DNA from: Betaproteobacteria bacterium
GTDB lineage: Bacteria > Pseudomonadota > Gammaproteobacteria > Burkholderiales > Usitatibacteraceae
Assembly: GCA_016711875.1 (NCBI GenBank)
Contig: JADJSD010000006.1
Coordinates: forward strand, 186,001 to 250,000
Direction: 5' to 3'
DNA length: 64,000 nucleotides
A program made the position numbers and the translations under genes. Positions 42,551 to 51,133 of the stretch are shown here, in pieces. Under the pieces are notes generated by a model, which searched no databases, was not told the origin of the DNA, and saw nothing but the letters and a program-made list of their open reading frames with translations. Numbering within the stretch: the first letter of the stretch is position 1; each line of letters starts with the position of its first letter.

Positions 42551-43489
42551 ATGGCGCGCCACGATCTCTCGGACTTCCGCCACGTCCACGCCTTCGACGA
42601 CGGCAATGTCGCCGGCGAGCGCAGGCTCTGGATCGTCGTCGCGATCACCGCGGTCACGATGGTCGCCGAGATCGTCGGCGGCTGGATCACCGGTTCGATG
42701 GCGCTCACGGCCGACGGCTGGCACATGGGCACCCACGTCGCGGCGCTGGGGATCGCGGCCATCTCCTACCGGCTCGCCAGGCAATGGTCGTCGGATGCGC
42801 GCTTCACCTTCGGCACGTGGAAGACCGAGGTGCTGGGCGCCTACTCGAGCGCGCTCCTGCTCGCGGTAGTGGCTGTCGCGATGGTCGTGGAATCCATCCG
42901 GCGTCTCGTGAGCCCGGAGCCCATCGACTATGTCCCGGCGCTCGTGGTCGCCCTCGTGGGCCTCGTCGTGAACCTGGCGTCGGCCCTCCTGCTGGGAGGA
43001 CACGATCACGGGCACGGACACGCTCACGGCGGCGACGCCGGCCACCGCCACGGCGACCTCAACCTGCGTTCGGCCTACGTGCACGTGCTCGCCGATGCCT
43101 TCACCTCCGTGCTCGCCATCGCGGCCCTCGCGGCCGGCCTCTATGCGGGCTGGGCCTGGCTGGACCCGGCCATGGGCATCGTGGGCGCGGTCGTGATCGG
43201 ATGGTGGGCGAAGGGGCTCATCGCCGAATCCTCGCGCGTGCTGCTCGACCGGGAGATGGACTCGCCCGTCGTCGCCGACGTCCGCCGCGCCATCGAGTGC
43301 GACGGCGACGCGGAGATCGCGGACCTGCACGTGTGGCGCGTGGGCCGCGAGCGCTACGCCTGCGCCCTCACGATCGTCGCCCGCGAGCCGCTCGAGGCGG
43401 CCAAGTACCGGGCGCGCCTGGGGCCGGTGGCCGCCGTGGCGCACGCCTCCATCGAGATCCACCGCTGCCCCCACTACAACTGCCCCTGA
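42551..43489 (+). CDS. Cation diffusion facilitator (DmeF/CzcD-like) with His-rich loop
   Basis: 312 residues, six helices. The first metal site is ALTADGWHMGTHVAALG and the second SAYVHVLADAFTSVLA, the HxxxD pairs of CDF proteins. Between helices 4 and 5 is a His-rich loop (GGHDHGHGHAHGGDAGHRHGD), expected to bind divalent cations, and the start has HVHAFDDGN as in DmeF. The C-terminal domain begins VADVRRAIECDGDAEIADLH. It exports Zn2+/Co2+/Ni2+ or similar against protons. Adjacent to the HMA gene. Confidence 0.93.
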   Translation: MARHDLSDFRHVHAFDDGNVAGERRLWIVVAITAVTMVAEIVGGWITGSMALTADGWHMGTHVAALGIAAISYRLARQWSSDARFTFGTWKTEVLGAYSSALLLAVVAVAMVVESIRRLVSPEPIDYVPALVVALVGLVVNLASALLLGGHDHGHGHAHGGDAGHRHGDLNLRSAYVHVLADAFTSVLAIAALAAGLYAGWAWLDPAMGIVGAVVIGWWAKGLIAESSRVLLDREMDSPVVADVRRAIECDGDAEIADLHVWRVGRERYACALTIVAREPLEAAKYRARLGPVAAVAHASIEIHRCPHYNCP

Positions 43490-43501
43490 GGGGCCGTCGC
43501 C

Positions 43502-45197
43502 ATGCAGACACCCGTCGTCCGCGAGTTCCGCCACATCCTGCTCTGGCCGGTGCAGTTGCGCCGGATGCGGCGCGAATCGGCCACGGCCAGCTACTGGGAC
43601 GTGCTGCGCGCCAATCCGGGCCCGTGGCGGGAGGTGAAGGACAACCTCCTGGTGGACGACGCGACCTGCCAGCAGGGCTACCGCGAGTTCGTGTATTTCC
43701 TGCCTTACGTGCAGCGCTTCCTCTACGGCTTCGGCGAAGCCGACGCGCACACGCCTTCGAGCCTGCACATGTTCCGGCGCGACGACATCGCCAAGGCGCG
43801 CGTGCGCCTGGCCGACGGGGTGGCGCCCATCGACTTCGCGGTGGAGCGGGCGCGGCTCGTCTTCTTCTACGACGTGGACATCGCGCTCGTCGCGCTCGAG
43901 GTCAGCGCGAAGGACCTGCCGCTCGACATCGCGGTGGAAGTGCTGGACCGCTTCGGCCGGCCGTATCCCCCGTACTGGGACGCGCCCGGGCAGGGGGCGC
44001 ACTGCACGTACCAGGTGGAGTTCCTCGGCCACGACGGGAACCTCCTCGCGGCCTCGGACTACGGCGACCGCGACAAGTACGTCTCGCTCGTGCGCGACAT
44101 CAAGCAGACGCCGCTCTCGCTGCACTGGGAATACCTCATGCAGCCGCTCGTGCCCGCGTACCTGGGCGGCGGGCATGATCCAGTACTACCAGATCGAGAA
44201 CAAGCGCATCCCCATCATGAGCTACCTGTCGTTCGACGACCCGCACCGGCTCACCCGGGGCGACTTCGCGCGCATCGGGTTCGCGGCCAAGTGGGGGCCC
44301 TCGGACACGCTGCCCTTCGCCGCGGGGTTCCTCGCGGACTTCGAGGAGAAGCACTGCTACGACCGGTACTGGGACCCGCACGGGCCCGCGAGCCTCATGA
44401 ACACGCGCTACCTCTTCTGCGGCGTCGCCTTCGCGATGATCGCCAAGCACGAGGACGCGCGCACCGACCTGGTCGCGAGCTTCCGCCACCAGTTCTTCCA
44501 GATCGGCCTCATCGCCAACTTCCACAAGGGCGCGCTCCTCAACCTGTCGAACCGCTTCTCCATCGCGGTGGAGCGCCTGCGCGTGGGCGACTACGAAAGC
44601 GTGCGCGACTTCAAGCGCAACGTGCGCGAGGCGCTCGAGCTCTTCCTGCGCTTCAACCACCGCTACTGGTTCCACGAGATCTCGAACCAGGTGCTGGCGG
44701 CGGACCTCTACGGGCGATGGACCCACCAGCTGGGCAGCGACAGCCTCTACTCGGAGGTGCGCGAGGAGGCGCAGGACATCAACCAGTACCTGGACGCCGA
44801 GCGCACGAGGAAGGCGAGCGACAACGCGATGCGGCTCACCGTGGTGTCCGCGTGCGGCATGGTGGGGACGGTGGTGACCGGGTTCCTGGGCATGAACCTC
44901 TTCAGCCATGCCGACCTGCCGAGCTGGAACAAATTCTGGATCTTCATGCTCATCTTCGTCCCGACGATGATCCTGGGGCTCTACACCGTGGTGGTGTCCA
45001 AGCGCATCGCCACGTTCTTCGAGGCGCTTTCCTCGGAACGGCTGAGCTGGCGCGAGCAGTTCATGGCCTTCCGGCAGATCTTCCGCCCGCCGCCGGCCAA
45101 GCGCCGCGGCAGGAAGCGCGTCGCGGGCGGCGACGAGCCCACCCGCCGCAACGCGGGCCAGGTCCCGCGCAAGGTCGCGGGAAACTCGCGTCCCTGA
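43502..45197 (+). CDS. CorA-family divalent cation channel, large form (frameshifted)
   Basis: About 564 residues when the two frames are joined. The soluble N-terminal domain starts VVREFRHILLWPVQLRRM and runs to WEYLMQPLVPAYLGG; the frame then must skip one G in the run at 44168-44173 to continue MIQYYQIENKRIPIMSYLSFDD. The C-terminus holds two helices, with TGFLGMNLF in place of the CorA signature GMN-loop, then the stalk KRIATFFEALSSERLSW and a basic tail. The GMN motif supports Mg2+/Co2+ or another divalent ion; the very long N-terminal domain makes it an unusual CorA. The extra G is the simplest explanation for the break. It follows the CDF gene by 12 bp, making a metal-transport trio. 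Confidence 0.8.
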
Positions 45198-45198
45198 C

Positions 45199-45777
45199 AT
45201 GGATCCGCAGGCCGCCGGGGTGCTGGCATTCTGGTTCGGCGAGCCCGGGTCCCCGGAGCACGGCCGCAGCCGCCGCGAGTGGTTCGCGAAGGACGCCGCC
45301 TTCGACGGGGAGATCCGCCGGCGCTTCCTCGCGCTGCACGCGAGCGCCGCCCTGGGGGAGTGCGACCGGTGGGCCGCCGGGCCGCAAGGGCTCCTCGCGC
45401 TCATCGTCGTGCTCGACCAGTTCTCGCGCAACCTCTACCGCGACGACCCGCGGGCTTTCTCGCAGGACGAGCGTGCGCTCTGCGCGGCGCGGCTGATGGT
45501 GGACCAACGGTGGGATGAGGCGCTCATGCCGGTCGAGCGGCTCTTCGCCTACCTGCCCTTCGAGCACGCGGAGGACATCGCGGAACAGGATCGCTGCGTT
45601 GAACTCATGGGAGCGCTGGAGGCCTTCGAGGAGACGCGCGGCATGGTGACGTGGGCCGAGAAGCATCGCGTCATCGTCCGGCGCTTCGGGCGGTTCCCGC
45701 ACCGGAACGCGGCCCTCGGCCGGACGAGCACGGCGCAGGAGGAGGCTTTCCTCACGGAGCCGGGCTCACGCTTCTAG
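45199..45777 (+). CDS. DUF924 family protein
   Basis: 192 residues, helical, TPR-like fold. AAGVLAFWFGEPGSPEHG and REWFAKDAAFDGEIRRRF open the protein; LALIVVLDQFSRNLYRD and FAYLPFEHAEDIAEQDRCV are family blocks. The function of DUF924 is unknown. ATG 45199 follows the CorA stop by one base, so the genes are closely linked, though the frame of the preceding gene is broken in this sequence. Confidence 0.9.
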   Translation: MDPQAAGVLAFWFGEPGSPEHGRSRREWFAKDAAFDGEIRRRFLALHASAALGECDRWAAGPQGLLALIVVLDQFSRNLYRDDPRAFSQDERALCAARLMVDQRWDEALMPVERLFAYLPFEHAEDIAEQDRCVELMGALEAFEETRGMVTWAEKHRVIVRRFGRFPHRNAALGRTSTAQEEAFLTEPGSRF

Positions 45778-45834
45778 CGCCCGTTCACCGGAACGCGGCA
45801 GAATGGGTCCGTCGCGAACCGGGAGGGCAGCTCC

Positions 45835-46292
45835 ATGCGCCAGCGCATTCTCGCCATCGTGTCCGTCGTCGTGCTCGCCGCGGCCTGCGGCAGGAGCGCT
45901 CCGCCGTCGGTTCCGGACCTGGAAAGCGCCATCGGCGTCGTGGGCTATCTGGCATCCCCCGCTACGTGAACCGCTCGATGTACTCGGCGACGGCCGAATC
46001 CGGCACGCCCAGCGAGTTCGTCGAGTTCCTCTTTTCCTCGATGGGTGCGGCCGAGCGCCCCGAGAGCGCACCGATGTCCGAGATCGCCCAGCCCGGGCGG
46101 GGCGGCCCGCCGCTGTGGCCCGAAGGGGTGGCGTTCCGGGCGATGGCCCCGGATGCACGCGCCGGGCGGCAGGTGGTGATCCGGCCCGACGACGCGCGCG
46201 GGATGGTGATCGCCGAGGCCTACGCGAAGCCGGGCGAGAAGCCCGTGCTCCAGCGCGAGTTCAGCCTCGCGAAGCCCGTGAAGCGGCGCTAG
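45835..46292 (+). CDS. Small lipoprotein of unknown function (frameshifted)
   Basis: From ATG 45835 (RBS GGGAGG) the protein starts MRQRILAIVSVVVLAAACGR with lipobox LAAAC. The frame stops at 45967-45969; conserved-looking coding continues in the -1 frame as GIPRYVNRSMYSATAESG, PSEFVEFLFSSMGAAERP, then to FSLAKPVKRR. Joining at about 45957 (missing base in ctatctggc) gives a protein of about 152 residues. I do not recognise a family; the second half looks soluble with a beta-rich end. It overlaps the convergent gene by four bases. Confidence 0.6.
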
Positions 46293-47485
46293 CCCGGCGA
46301 GCGCGGTGCCGCAGGGGTGGCGCTCTTGCGCGTCGCGTATTCCTCGGGGACCTTGAAGAGGTCGGCCGCCGGCTCGGCGCGGCGGATGTTCGAGAGCCGG
46401 TAGATCGTCTCGCCGCGGCGCGGGTCGTTGTGGCGCGAATACACCGTCACCTGCAGCTCCGGCGAATACCAGGATTCCGTCGTCACCGTGATCGGGTTGC
46501 GGTTGCCGATCTCGCCGGCCGGGATCACCTGCTGGCGCATCGTGCCCTCGGCGCGAACGCCGTCGAATTCCTTCTGGCCCAGGCTCGAGGTCGTGGCCTT
46601 CGACCTCGACGAAACGCTGCCCCCGGGCGGAACGGGCGGCGTGGGCGGCAGGGGCGGCAGGGGCGCGAGATTCCAGGTGAAGTCCGCGGGCGCACCCTCG
46701 TGGCTCGAACTCACCACCTGCACGCGCACCGTCTCGCGGCGCACGCCGTCCTTGGTCTCGGTCTCGACGACGCTCTGGGATCCGGTGGGCGTGGCGGACG
46801 GCACGGGAGGCACCGGGGGCACGGGCGCCTTCAGCTCCTTGCCGTCGATCGTGACCCGGCCGTTCTCGACGCGGATCGTCTTGTTGCCCGACACGAGTTC
46901 CACCGTGCCCGTCGTTTCCTTGCCGTCGACGCTCACCTTGCCGTTCTCGATGCGGATCTCGCGGCCGCCGGACTTGAACACCTGGAGCTCGCGGCGATCA
47001 TCCTTGCCGTGGATCGCGAACGGCATGTTCACGGCCTTCTTCGATCCGGGCAGCAGCATCACGGACTTCTTCTCGACCGGGTCGGCGATCTGGATCGACT
47101 TGGCGACGCCGCCGACGAGCGTTTCCTGGCGCGTGCGTCCCTCATTGTCGCGGAAGACGCGGCCCGTGGTCTTCTTCGAGATCACGTTGCCGTCCGGCAG
47201 CGGCTGGTTGTTCTCCGTCGACACGTCGGCGGAATAGGGGGCGCCCGACACCCGCTTCGCGCCCATGAAGCGGTCCCCGTACATCGATGAAAGCGAGGCG
47301 CGCAGGTCGTCGCCCCAGGCACGCCAGGCCTCGGCGGTCGCCTTGCCGGTTTCGGCCTGCGCGAGGTGGGTGTGGATGTCGTGGAGGACGACGACGCCGG
47401 GCGGATCGGCGGCCGGCGCATCCGCGAGGGCATGGGCGGAGAGAAAGAGGCTCGAGACGAGCAGGGCGATCGGGGTCGGGGTCAT
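46289..47485 (-). CDS. Exported protein encoded with an ECF sigma / anti-sigma pair
   Basis: 398 residues with a signal peptide (TPIALLVSSLFLSAHALA). The middle has two near-identical beta stretches (IRIENGKVSVDGKETTGTVE and IRVENGRVTIDGKELKAPV), then proline spacers (VPPVPPVP, PPLPPTPPVPPGG). The C-terminus has NPITVTTESWYSPELQVTVY, SRHNDPRRGETIYRLSNI and a VPEEY end, a pattern that recurs in proteins encoded beside ECF sigma factors. It is the third gene of the sigma-anti-sigma operon (17 bp after the anti-sigma gene), which suggests an envelope-stress output or sensor. Family name unknown to me. Confidence 0.72.
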   Translation of the reverse strand: MTPTPIALLVSSLFLSAHALADAPAADPPGVVVLHDIHTHLAQAETGKATAEAWRAWGDDLRASLSSMYGDRFMGAKRVSGAPYSADVSTENNQPLPDGNVISKKTTGRVFRDNEGRTRQETLVGGVAKSIQIADPVEKKSVMLLPGSKKAVNMPFAIHGKDDRRELQVFKSGGREIRIENGKVSVDGKETTGTVELVSGNKTIRVENGRVTIDGKELKAPVPPVPPVPSATPTGSQSVVETETKDGVRRETVRVQVVSSSHEGAPADFTWNLAPLPPLPPTPPVPPGGSVSSRSKATTSSLGQKEFDGVRAEGTMRQQVIPAGEIGNRNPITVTTESWYSPELQVTVYSRHNDPRRGETIYRLSNIRRAEPAADLFKVPEEYATRKSATPAAPRSPG

Positions 47486-47501
47486 GGCGGGCCTTGGGGG
47501 G

Positions 47502-47999
47502 TCAGTCGGTTTCCAGGAGCCGGACGGCAAGCGCTTCGCCGTCGGCGGAATAGAGGAGCTCGGCTTGCACCGGCTCGCCGGCGCGTTCGGGCGAGACCGG
47601 CAGCCCGAGCTGCGCGAGGTAGACGCGCGGGAATTCCGTGCGCACCACGGTGGCCGAGGGTTCGAGTGCGATGCGCGAAAGCGGACGCAGGGCGAGGAAG
47701 GGACCGCCATCGTCGAGCGAGGCCAGGGCGGGCGTGACCACCGGCGCCGGCAGGTCGGCGGGGCCGCGCACGAGCCAGCTCACCCCGGCGATCGTGGCGG
47801 CGAGCGCGAAGGGCGGAAGCCACCACAGCCGCGGGCGGCTCGATCCCGCGCGGGCCTTCGCGCGGAAGGCCTGGCGCAGCTTCGCCTCGATCGCCGGCGG
47901 CGGTTCGAGCGAAGCGCTGGCCGAGCGCAGCTCGGCGAGCCGATCCTCCAGCCGCGATTGCTCGACGGCCGAAAGCGGGGGGATTTGCGGGGTGTTCAT
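47502..47999 (-). CDS. Putative anti-sigma factor, single-pass
   Basis: 165 residues: a cytoplasmic helical N-terminus (SAVEQSRLEDRLAELRSASA), one transmembrane helix about 58-76 (WWLPPFALAATIAGVSWLV) and a periplasmic domain of about 90 residues. It starts inside the stop of the ECF sigma factor gene (ATGA overlap), the standard arrangement for an anti-sigma factor. The N-terminal anti-sigma domain is divergent, with no zinc HxxxCxxC motif, so identification depends on gene order and topology. Confidence 0.7.
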   Translation of the reverse strand: MNTPQIPPLSAVEQSRLEDRLAELRSASASLEPPPAIEAKLRQAFRAKARAGSSRPRLWWLPPFALAATIAGVSWLVRGPADLPAPVVTPALASLDDGGPFLALRPLSRIALEPSATVVRTEFPRVYLAQLGLPVSPERAGEPVQAELLYSADGEALAVRLLETD

Positions 48000-48619
48000 G
48001 AGGCCTCCTTCACGCGCGGCGAGCCCGAGAGCAGGCCCAGCCGCGAAAGCTGGTGGGCGAATTGCGCGCGGCCGCGGGAGAGCCGCGAGCGCACGGTGCC
48101 GATGTCGATGCCGCAGGCCTGGGCGGCCTCGGCGTAGGAGTGGTCGCAGAGCTCGCACAGCACGAGCACGTCGCGGTAGTGCGGCGCCACGCCGGCGAGG
48201 GCCGCGCGCACCTGGTCCGCCCGCTCGTCCGCGAGGAGACGGACTTCGGGCGTCGCATGCTCGACGAAGGCTTCGGGGAGGGCGTGATCGGCGAGCAGGT
48301 CGCCGGGGTCGGTCGCGTCCTCGCGAAGGCCCGCTTCCTTGCGCGCGAAGTTGCGCGCGATGCCGCACAGCCACCCGGCGAAGGAGCCGCGCGCCGGGTC
48401 GTACATCCCGGGCTTGGCGATGAACGCGAGGAAGGCCTCCTGCGTCACGTCGGCCGCCGTCGCCGCCGAGCCCGTCCACAGGAGCGCGAAACGGTACACG
48501 GCATCCTTGTGGCGGCGATAGAGCTCGGCGAACGCCTCCTCGTCGCCCTGGCGAAGGCGCGAAAGCAGGGTCAACTCGGGTTGCATGTCTCGGGGGGCCA
48601 TCGTCGTTTTCGTGTCCAT
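47996..48619 (-). CDS. ECF-type RNA polymerase sigma factor
   Basis: 207 residues. Region 2: AFAELYRRHKDAVYRFALLW and DVTQEAFLAFIAKPGMYDPA, RGSFAGWLCGIARNFARKEA. Region 4: LAGVAPHYRDVLVLCELCDH, SYAEAAQACGIDIGTVRSRLSRGRAQF. A 30-40 residue insert between the two regions is longer than usual. It directs transcription of an envelope or stress regulon, and is probably held by the downstream-encoded anti-sigma. Good start ATG 48619; the frame also continues upstream without conservation. Confidence 0.93.
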   Translation of the reverse strand: MDTKTTMAPRDMQPELTLLSRLRQGDEEAFAELYRRHKDAVYRFALLWTGSAATAADVTQEAFLAFIAKPGMYDPARGSFAGWLCGIARNFARKEAGLREDATDPGDLLADHALPEAFVEHATPEVRLLADERADQVRAALAGVAPHYRDVLVLCELCDHSYAEAAQACGIDIGTVRSRLSRGRAQFAHQLSRLGLLSGSPRVKEAS

Positions 48620-48667
48620 CCACCGGCTATTGCGCCGGCAGGGCCGAAAGGTTCCCGCCCGGCGTCC

Positions 48668-49309
48668 TCAGGCTTCGGCGTCGGGCTGCTTCGCGGGCTG
48701 CGCAAGGTCGAAGGCCGGCAGGGCGAGGCAGGCTTCGGTGACCGCCCGGATGAGCGGGTAGGGCTCGAGCGGCACGCGGTAGCGCCGCGCGTTGAACACC
48801 TGGGGCACGAGGCACGCGTCCGCCATCGAGGGAACGGCCCCCAGGCAGAAGGGCCCCGGGCCGGGCCGGGCCGCGAGCATCGCCTCGACGGGGGCGAGGC
48901 CCTCGTGAATCCAGTGCGCGTACCAGCGATTGCGCGCGTCCTCGTCCGCCCCGAGCTCGCGCTTCAGGTGGCCCAGCACGCGCAGGTTGTTGAGCGGGTG
49001 GATGTCGCAGGCCACGGCGAGCGAGAGCGCGCGCACCCAGGCGCGTGCGGCGGGCTCCGGGGGCAGGAGCGGAGGCTGCGGATGCGTCTCCTCGAGGTAT
49101 TCCAGGATCGCGAGGGATTGCGTGAGCCGGAGCGCGCCGTCCTCCAGCATCGGGACGAAGCCCTGCGGATTGAGCGCCTTGTACCCGGGGGCGCGCTGCT
49201 CGCCGCGGACGAGGTGCACGAACCGGCGCTCGGGCTCGAGGCCCTTCAGGCGCAGCGCGATGCGCACCCGGAAGGCGGCGGACGAGCGCCAATAGTCATG
49301 GAGGATCAT
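48668..49309 (-). CDS. maiA: Maleylacetoacetate isomerase (zeta-class GST)
   Basis: 213 residues, normal length. The zeta-class signature near the start is YWRSSAAFRVRIALRLKGL (SSAAFR region replaces SSCS), with NPQGFVPMLEDG and TQSLAILEYLEETHP, the glutathione-binding elements; SMADACLVPQVFNARRY marks the C-terminal helical domain. It isomerises maleylacetoacetate in tyrosine/phenylalanine or gentisate/salicylate breakdown; the other enzymes (HGD, FAH) are not in the window. ATG 49309 lies at a divergent junction with the Nudix gene. Confidence 0.9.
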   Translation of the reverse strand: MILHDYWRSSAAFRVRIALRLKGLEPERRFVHLVRGEQRAPGYKALNPQGFVPMLEDGALRLTQSLAILEYLEETHPQPPLLPPEPAARAWVRALSLAVACDIHPLNNLRVLGHLKRELGADEDARNRWYAHWIHEGLAPVEAMLAARPGPGPFCLGAVPSMADACLVPQVFNARRYRVPLEPYPLIRAVTEACLALPAFDLAQPAKQPDAEA

Positions 49310-49334
49310 GGTGGGCGCATCTTATACTCGCGCC

Positions 49335-49967
49335 GTGCTCACCCGCATCGAACCCGTCTTCCCCGTCCTCGGCCCCGGCGAGATCCGCCGCCGGCTCGCG
49401 TTGCGCCCCGCCGTCGAGACGCTTCTCACCGCGGACGACATCGAGAAGCAGCGCGAGGCGGCCGCGAACCCCTCGCTCACGCAGGCGGCGGTCTTGCTGC
49501 TGGTGGTGAACCGTCCCGGCGGCGCGGTGGTCGTCTTCACGCAGCGCACCGCCGACCTCGCGGACCATGCCGGGCAGATCAGCTTTCCGGGCGGCCGTGC
49601 GCAAGCCGACGAAGAGCCCGCGCGGACGGCGCTTCGCGAGGCGCAGGAAGAGGTGGGAATCGATCCGGACGCCATCGAGGTCCTGGGCGAACTGCCGGAC
49701 TACCACACCTCGACGGGGTACCGCGTGCGGCCGGTGGTGGGCTGGGCCGAGCCGCCGGTCGCGTACTCGCCCGATCCGCGCGAGGTGGCCGACGTGTTCG
49801 AAGTGCCGCTCGCGTTCCTGCTCGACGAGGCGAACCACCGCCACGAAAGCGCGTACTACCGGGGCCGCCTGCGCAAGTACTGGGCGATGCCCTGGCGCGG
49901 GCGCTTCATCTGGGGCGCGACGGCCGGGATGCTCGTCACCTTCCAGCGCATCGTCGGGCAACGCTGA
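49335..49967 (+). CDS. Nudix hydrolase (CoA pyrophosphatase-like)
   Basis: About 210 residues from GTG 49335 (an ATG at 49308, inside the maiA start, would add nine). The Nudix box is GGRAQADEEPARTALREAQEEVGI-like: G-x5-E-x7-REAQEEVG (complete). Ahead of it, LTQAAVLLLVVN and VFTQRTADLADHAGQISFPGG match the UPF0035/CoA-Nudix motif, so hydrolysis of CoA to 4'-phosphopantetheine and 3',5'-ADP is likely. A TATACT box 7 bp before the GTG suggests a short or absent leader. 3' hairpins follow at 49989-50010. Confidence 0.88.
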   Translation: MLTRIEPVFPVLGPGEIRRRLALRPAVETLLTADDIEKQREAAANPSLTQAAVLLLVVNRPGGAVVVFTQRTADLADHAGQISFPGGRAQADEEPARTALREAQEEVGIDPDAIEVLGELPDYHTSTGYRVRPVVGWAEPPVAYSPDPREVADVFEVPLAFLLDEANHRHESAYYRGRLRKYWAMPWRGRFIWGATAGMLVTFQRIVGQR

Positions 49968-49980
49968 AGGCGAATCCTGC

Positions 49981-50010
49981 AAAAAAGAAGGGCCCCCAAT
50001 CGGGAGCCCT
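49981..50010 (-). terminator. Intrinsic terminator downstream of the minus-strand LysR gene
   Basis: On the minus strand: AGGGCTCCC, GATT loop, GGGGGCCCT followed by TCTTTTTT. The stem has one mismatch and a long U-tract, so it stops the LysR transcript; on the plus strand it could also act after the Nudix gene. Confidence 0.75.
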
Positions 50011-50022
50011 CTAACTCCGCAC

Positions 50023-50051
50023 ATCCGGCAGTCGAGCGCGACCTGCCGGAT
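50023..50051. other. Strong bulged stem-loop in the Nudix/LysR gap
   Basis: ATCCGGCAGTCG, loop AGCG, CGACCTGCCGGAT: 12 paired bases with a single bulged C, beside another inverted repeat (TGTAA...TTACA, 50102-50121 approximately). It sits between convergent genes (182-bp gap) and may add to termination. Confidence 0.5.
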
Positions 50052-50149
50052 TCCAGTCCCCGATGAGCCGGGGGGCAGAGTACCTCCGTCACGCCCCGCC
50101 AATGTAATGGGGGGTGTTACATGCGTCCAATGGATATTCCGGAATCCGG

Positions 50150-51070
50150 TTATCGATGCCGTCGATTGCCGGAGTTGGCCGCATCCAGGACCCGCTGGCG
50201 CAGGTACTGGTGCGCCGGATCGTGCTCGGTGCGCAGATGCCAGCACAGGTGCAGCGTGTAGCCGGGGATGTCGAGCGGCGGCTCGAGGAGGGCCAGGTCG
50301 AATCGCTTCTCGAGCCACGTGGCGATGCGCTCGGGCACGATCGACACCAGTTCCGATTCCGAGGCGAGGGCGATGGCGCTCGAGAACACCGGCACCGTCA
50401 CCATCACGCAGCGCTCGTGGCCGTGGGCCTTGAAGGCGCGGCCGACGATGGCGTCGGTGGTGCCGTGCGCGGTCACGGTGACGTGCGGGAACTCGAGCAT
50501 CCGCGCGATGGTGAGCTTGCGCTCGGCGAGCGGATGGCCTCTGCGCACGGCGACGACGAAGCGCTCGTTCACGAGCGGCATCGAGAAAAGTCCCGACCGC
50601 TTCGGCGCTTCGGCCGCGGTGGAGAGGTCGACGTCACCCGTCGCCAGGCGCGTGAGGATGTCGTCCTTGTTCTTGGGCAGCACCTCGATCGTGAAGCCGG
50701 GCGCGTCCTTCCGGAGCAGCCGGTGCAGCGCCGGCAGGATGAGGAGGCCGCCATAGTCCGAAAGCGCGAGCCGGGCGTGGAACGGGGACTTCGCGGGGTC
50801 GAACTCGCGCGGCACGTCGAGGGTGGCCTGGATGGAGGCGAGCGCGGCCTTGAGCGGGCCCTGCAGGCGCCGGGCGAGCGTGGTGAGTTCCATGCGGTTG
50901 CCGGCGCGCACGAGGATCGGATCGTTGAAGGTGTGGCGCAGGCGGTCGAGGGTCGCGCTCACCGCGGACTGGCTGAGGTTCAGCCGGGCGGCGGCGCGCG
51001 TCACGCTCGCCTCGTCGAGCAGCGCCTCGAGCGCGACGAGCAGGTTGAGGTCGTGGCGTCGAAGGTCCAT
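50150..51070 (-). CDS. LysR-type transcriptional regulator (full length)
   Basis: 306 residues. N-terminal wHTH: LRRHDLNLLVALEALLDEAS, VTRAAARLNLSQSAVSATLD. The effector domain continues from about residue 90 (FHARLALSDYGGLLILPALH) with the NodD/SyrM-like features HPLAERKLTIARML and WHLRTEHDPAHQYLRQRV at the end. The subgroup often controls catabolic or nodulation genes. Its start is 63 bp from the divergently transcribed tetR, which might be its target, but both promoters overlap with the TetR operator, so context is ambiguous. Confidence 0.92.
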   Translation of the reverse strand: MDLRRHDLNLLVALEALLDEASVTRAAARLNLSQSAVSATLDRLRHTFNDPILVRAGNRMELTTLARRLQGPLKAALASIQATLDVPREFDPAKSPFHARLALSDYGGLLILPALHRLLRKDAPGFTIEVLPKNKDDILTRLATGDVDLSTAAEAPKRSGLFSMPLVNERFVVAVRRGHPLAERKLTIARMLEFPHVTVTAHGTTDAIVGRAFKAHGHERCVMVTVPVFSSAIALASESELVSIVPERIATWLEKRFDLALLEPPLDIPGYTLHLCWHLRTEHDPAHQYLRQRVLDAANSGNRRHR

Positions 51071-51097
51071 GCGGGCGATGGTATCGCGGGATGAGGG

Positions 51098-51127
51098 TTG
51101 ACAGAAAACGAACGGTCGTACTATTCT
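51098..51127 (+). promoter_or_regulatory. tetR promoter with operator in the spacer
   Basis: TTGACA (51098-51103), 18-bp spacer, TATTCT (51122-51127). ACGAACGGTCGT (51108-51119), a near-palindrome, lies in the spacer. The predicted +1 falls at the A of the ATG (51134), so the mRNA may be leaderless. A second copy of the operator sequence, in reverse, is at 51834-51845. Confidence 0.75.
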
Positions 51128-51133
51128 GCGTCC

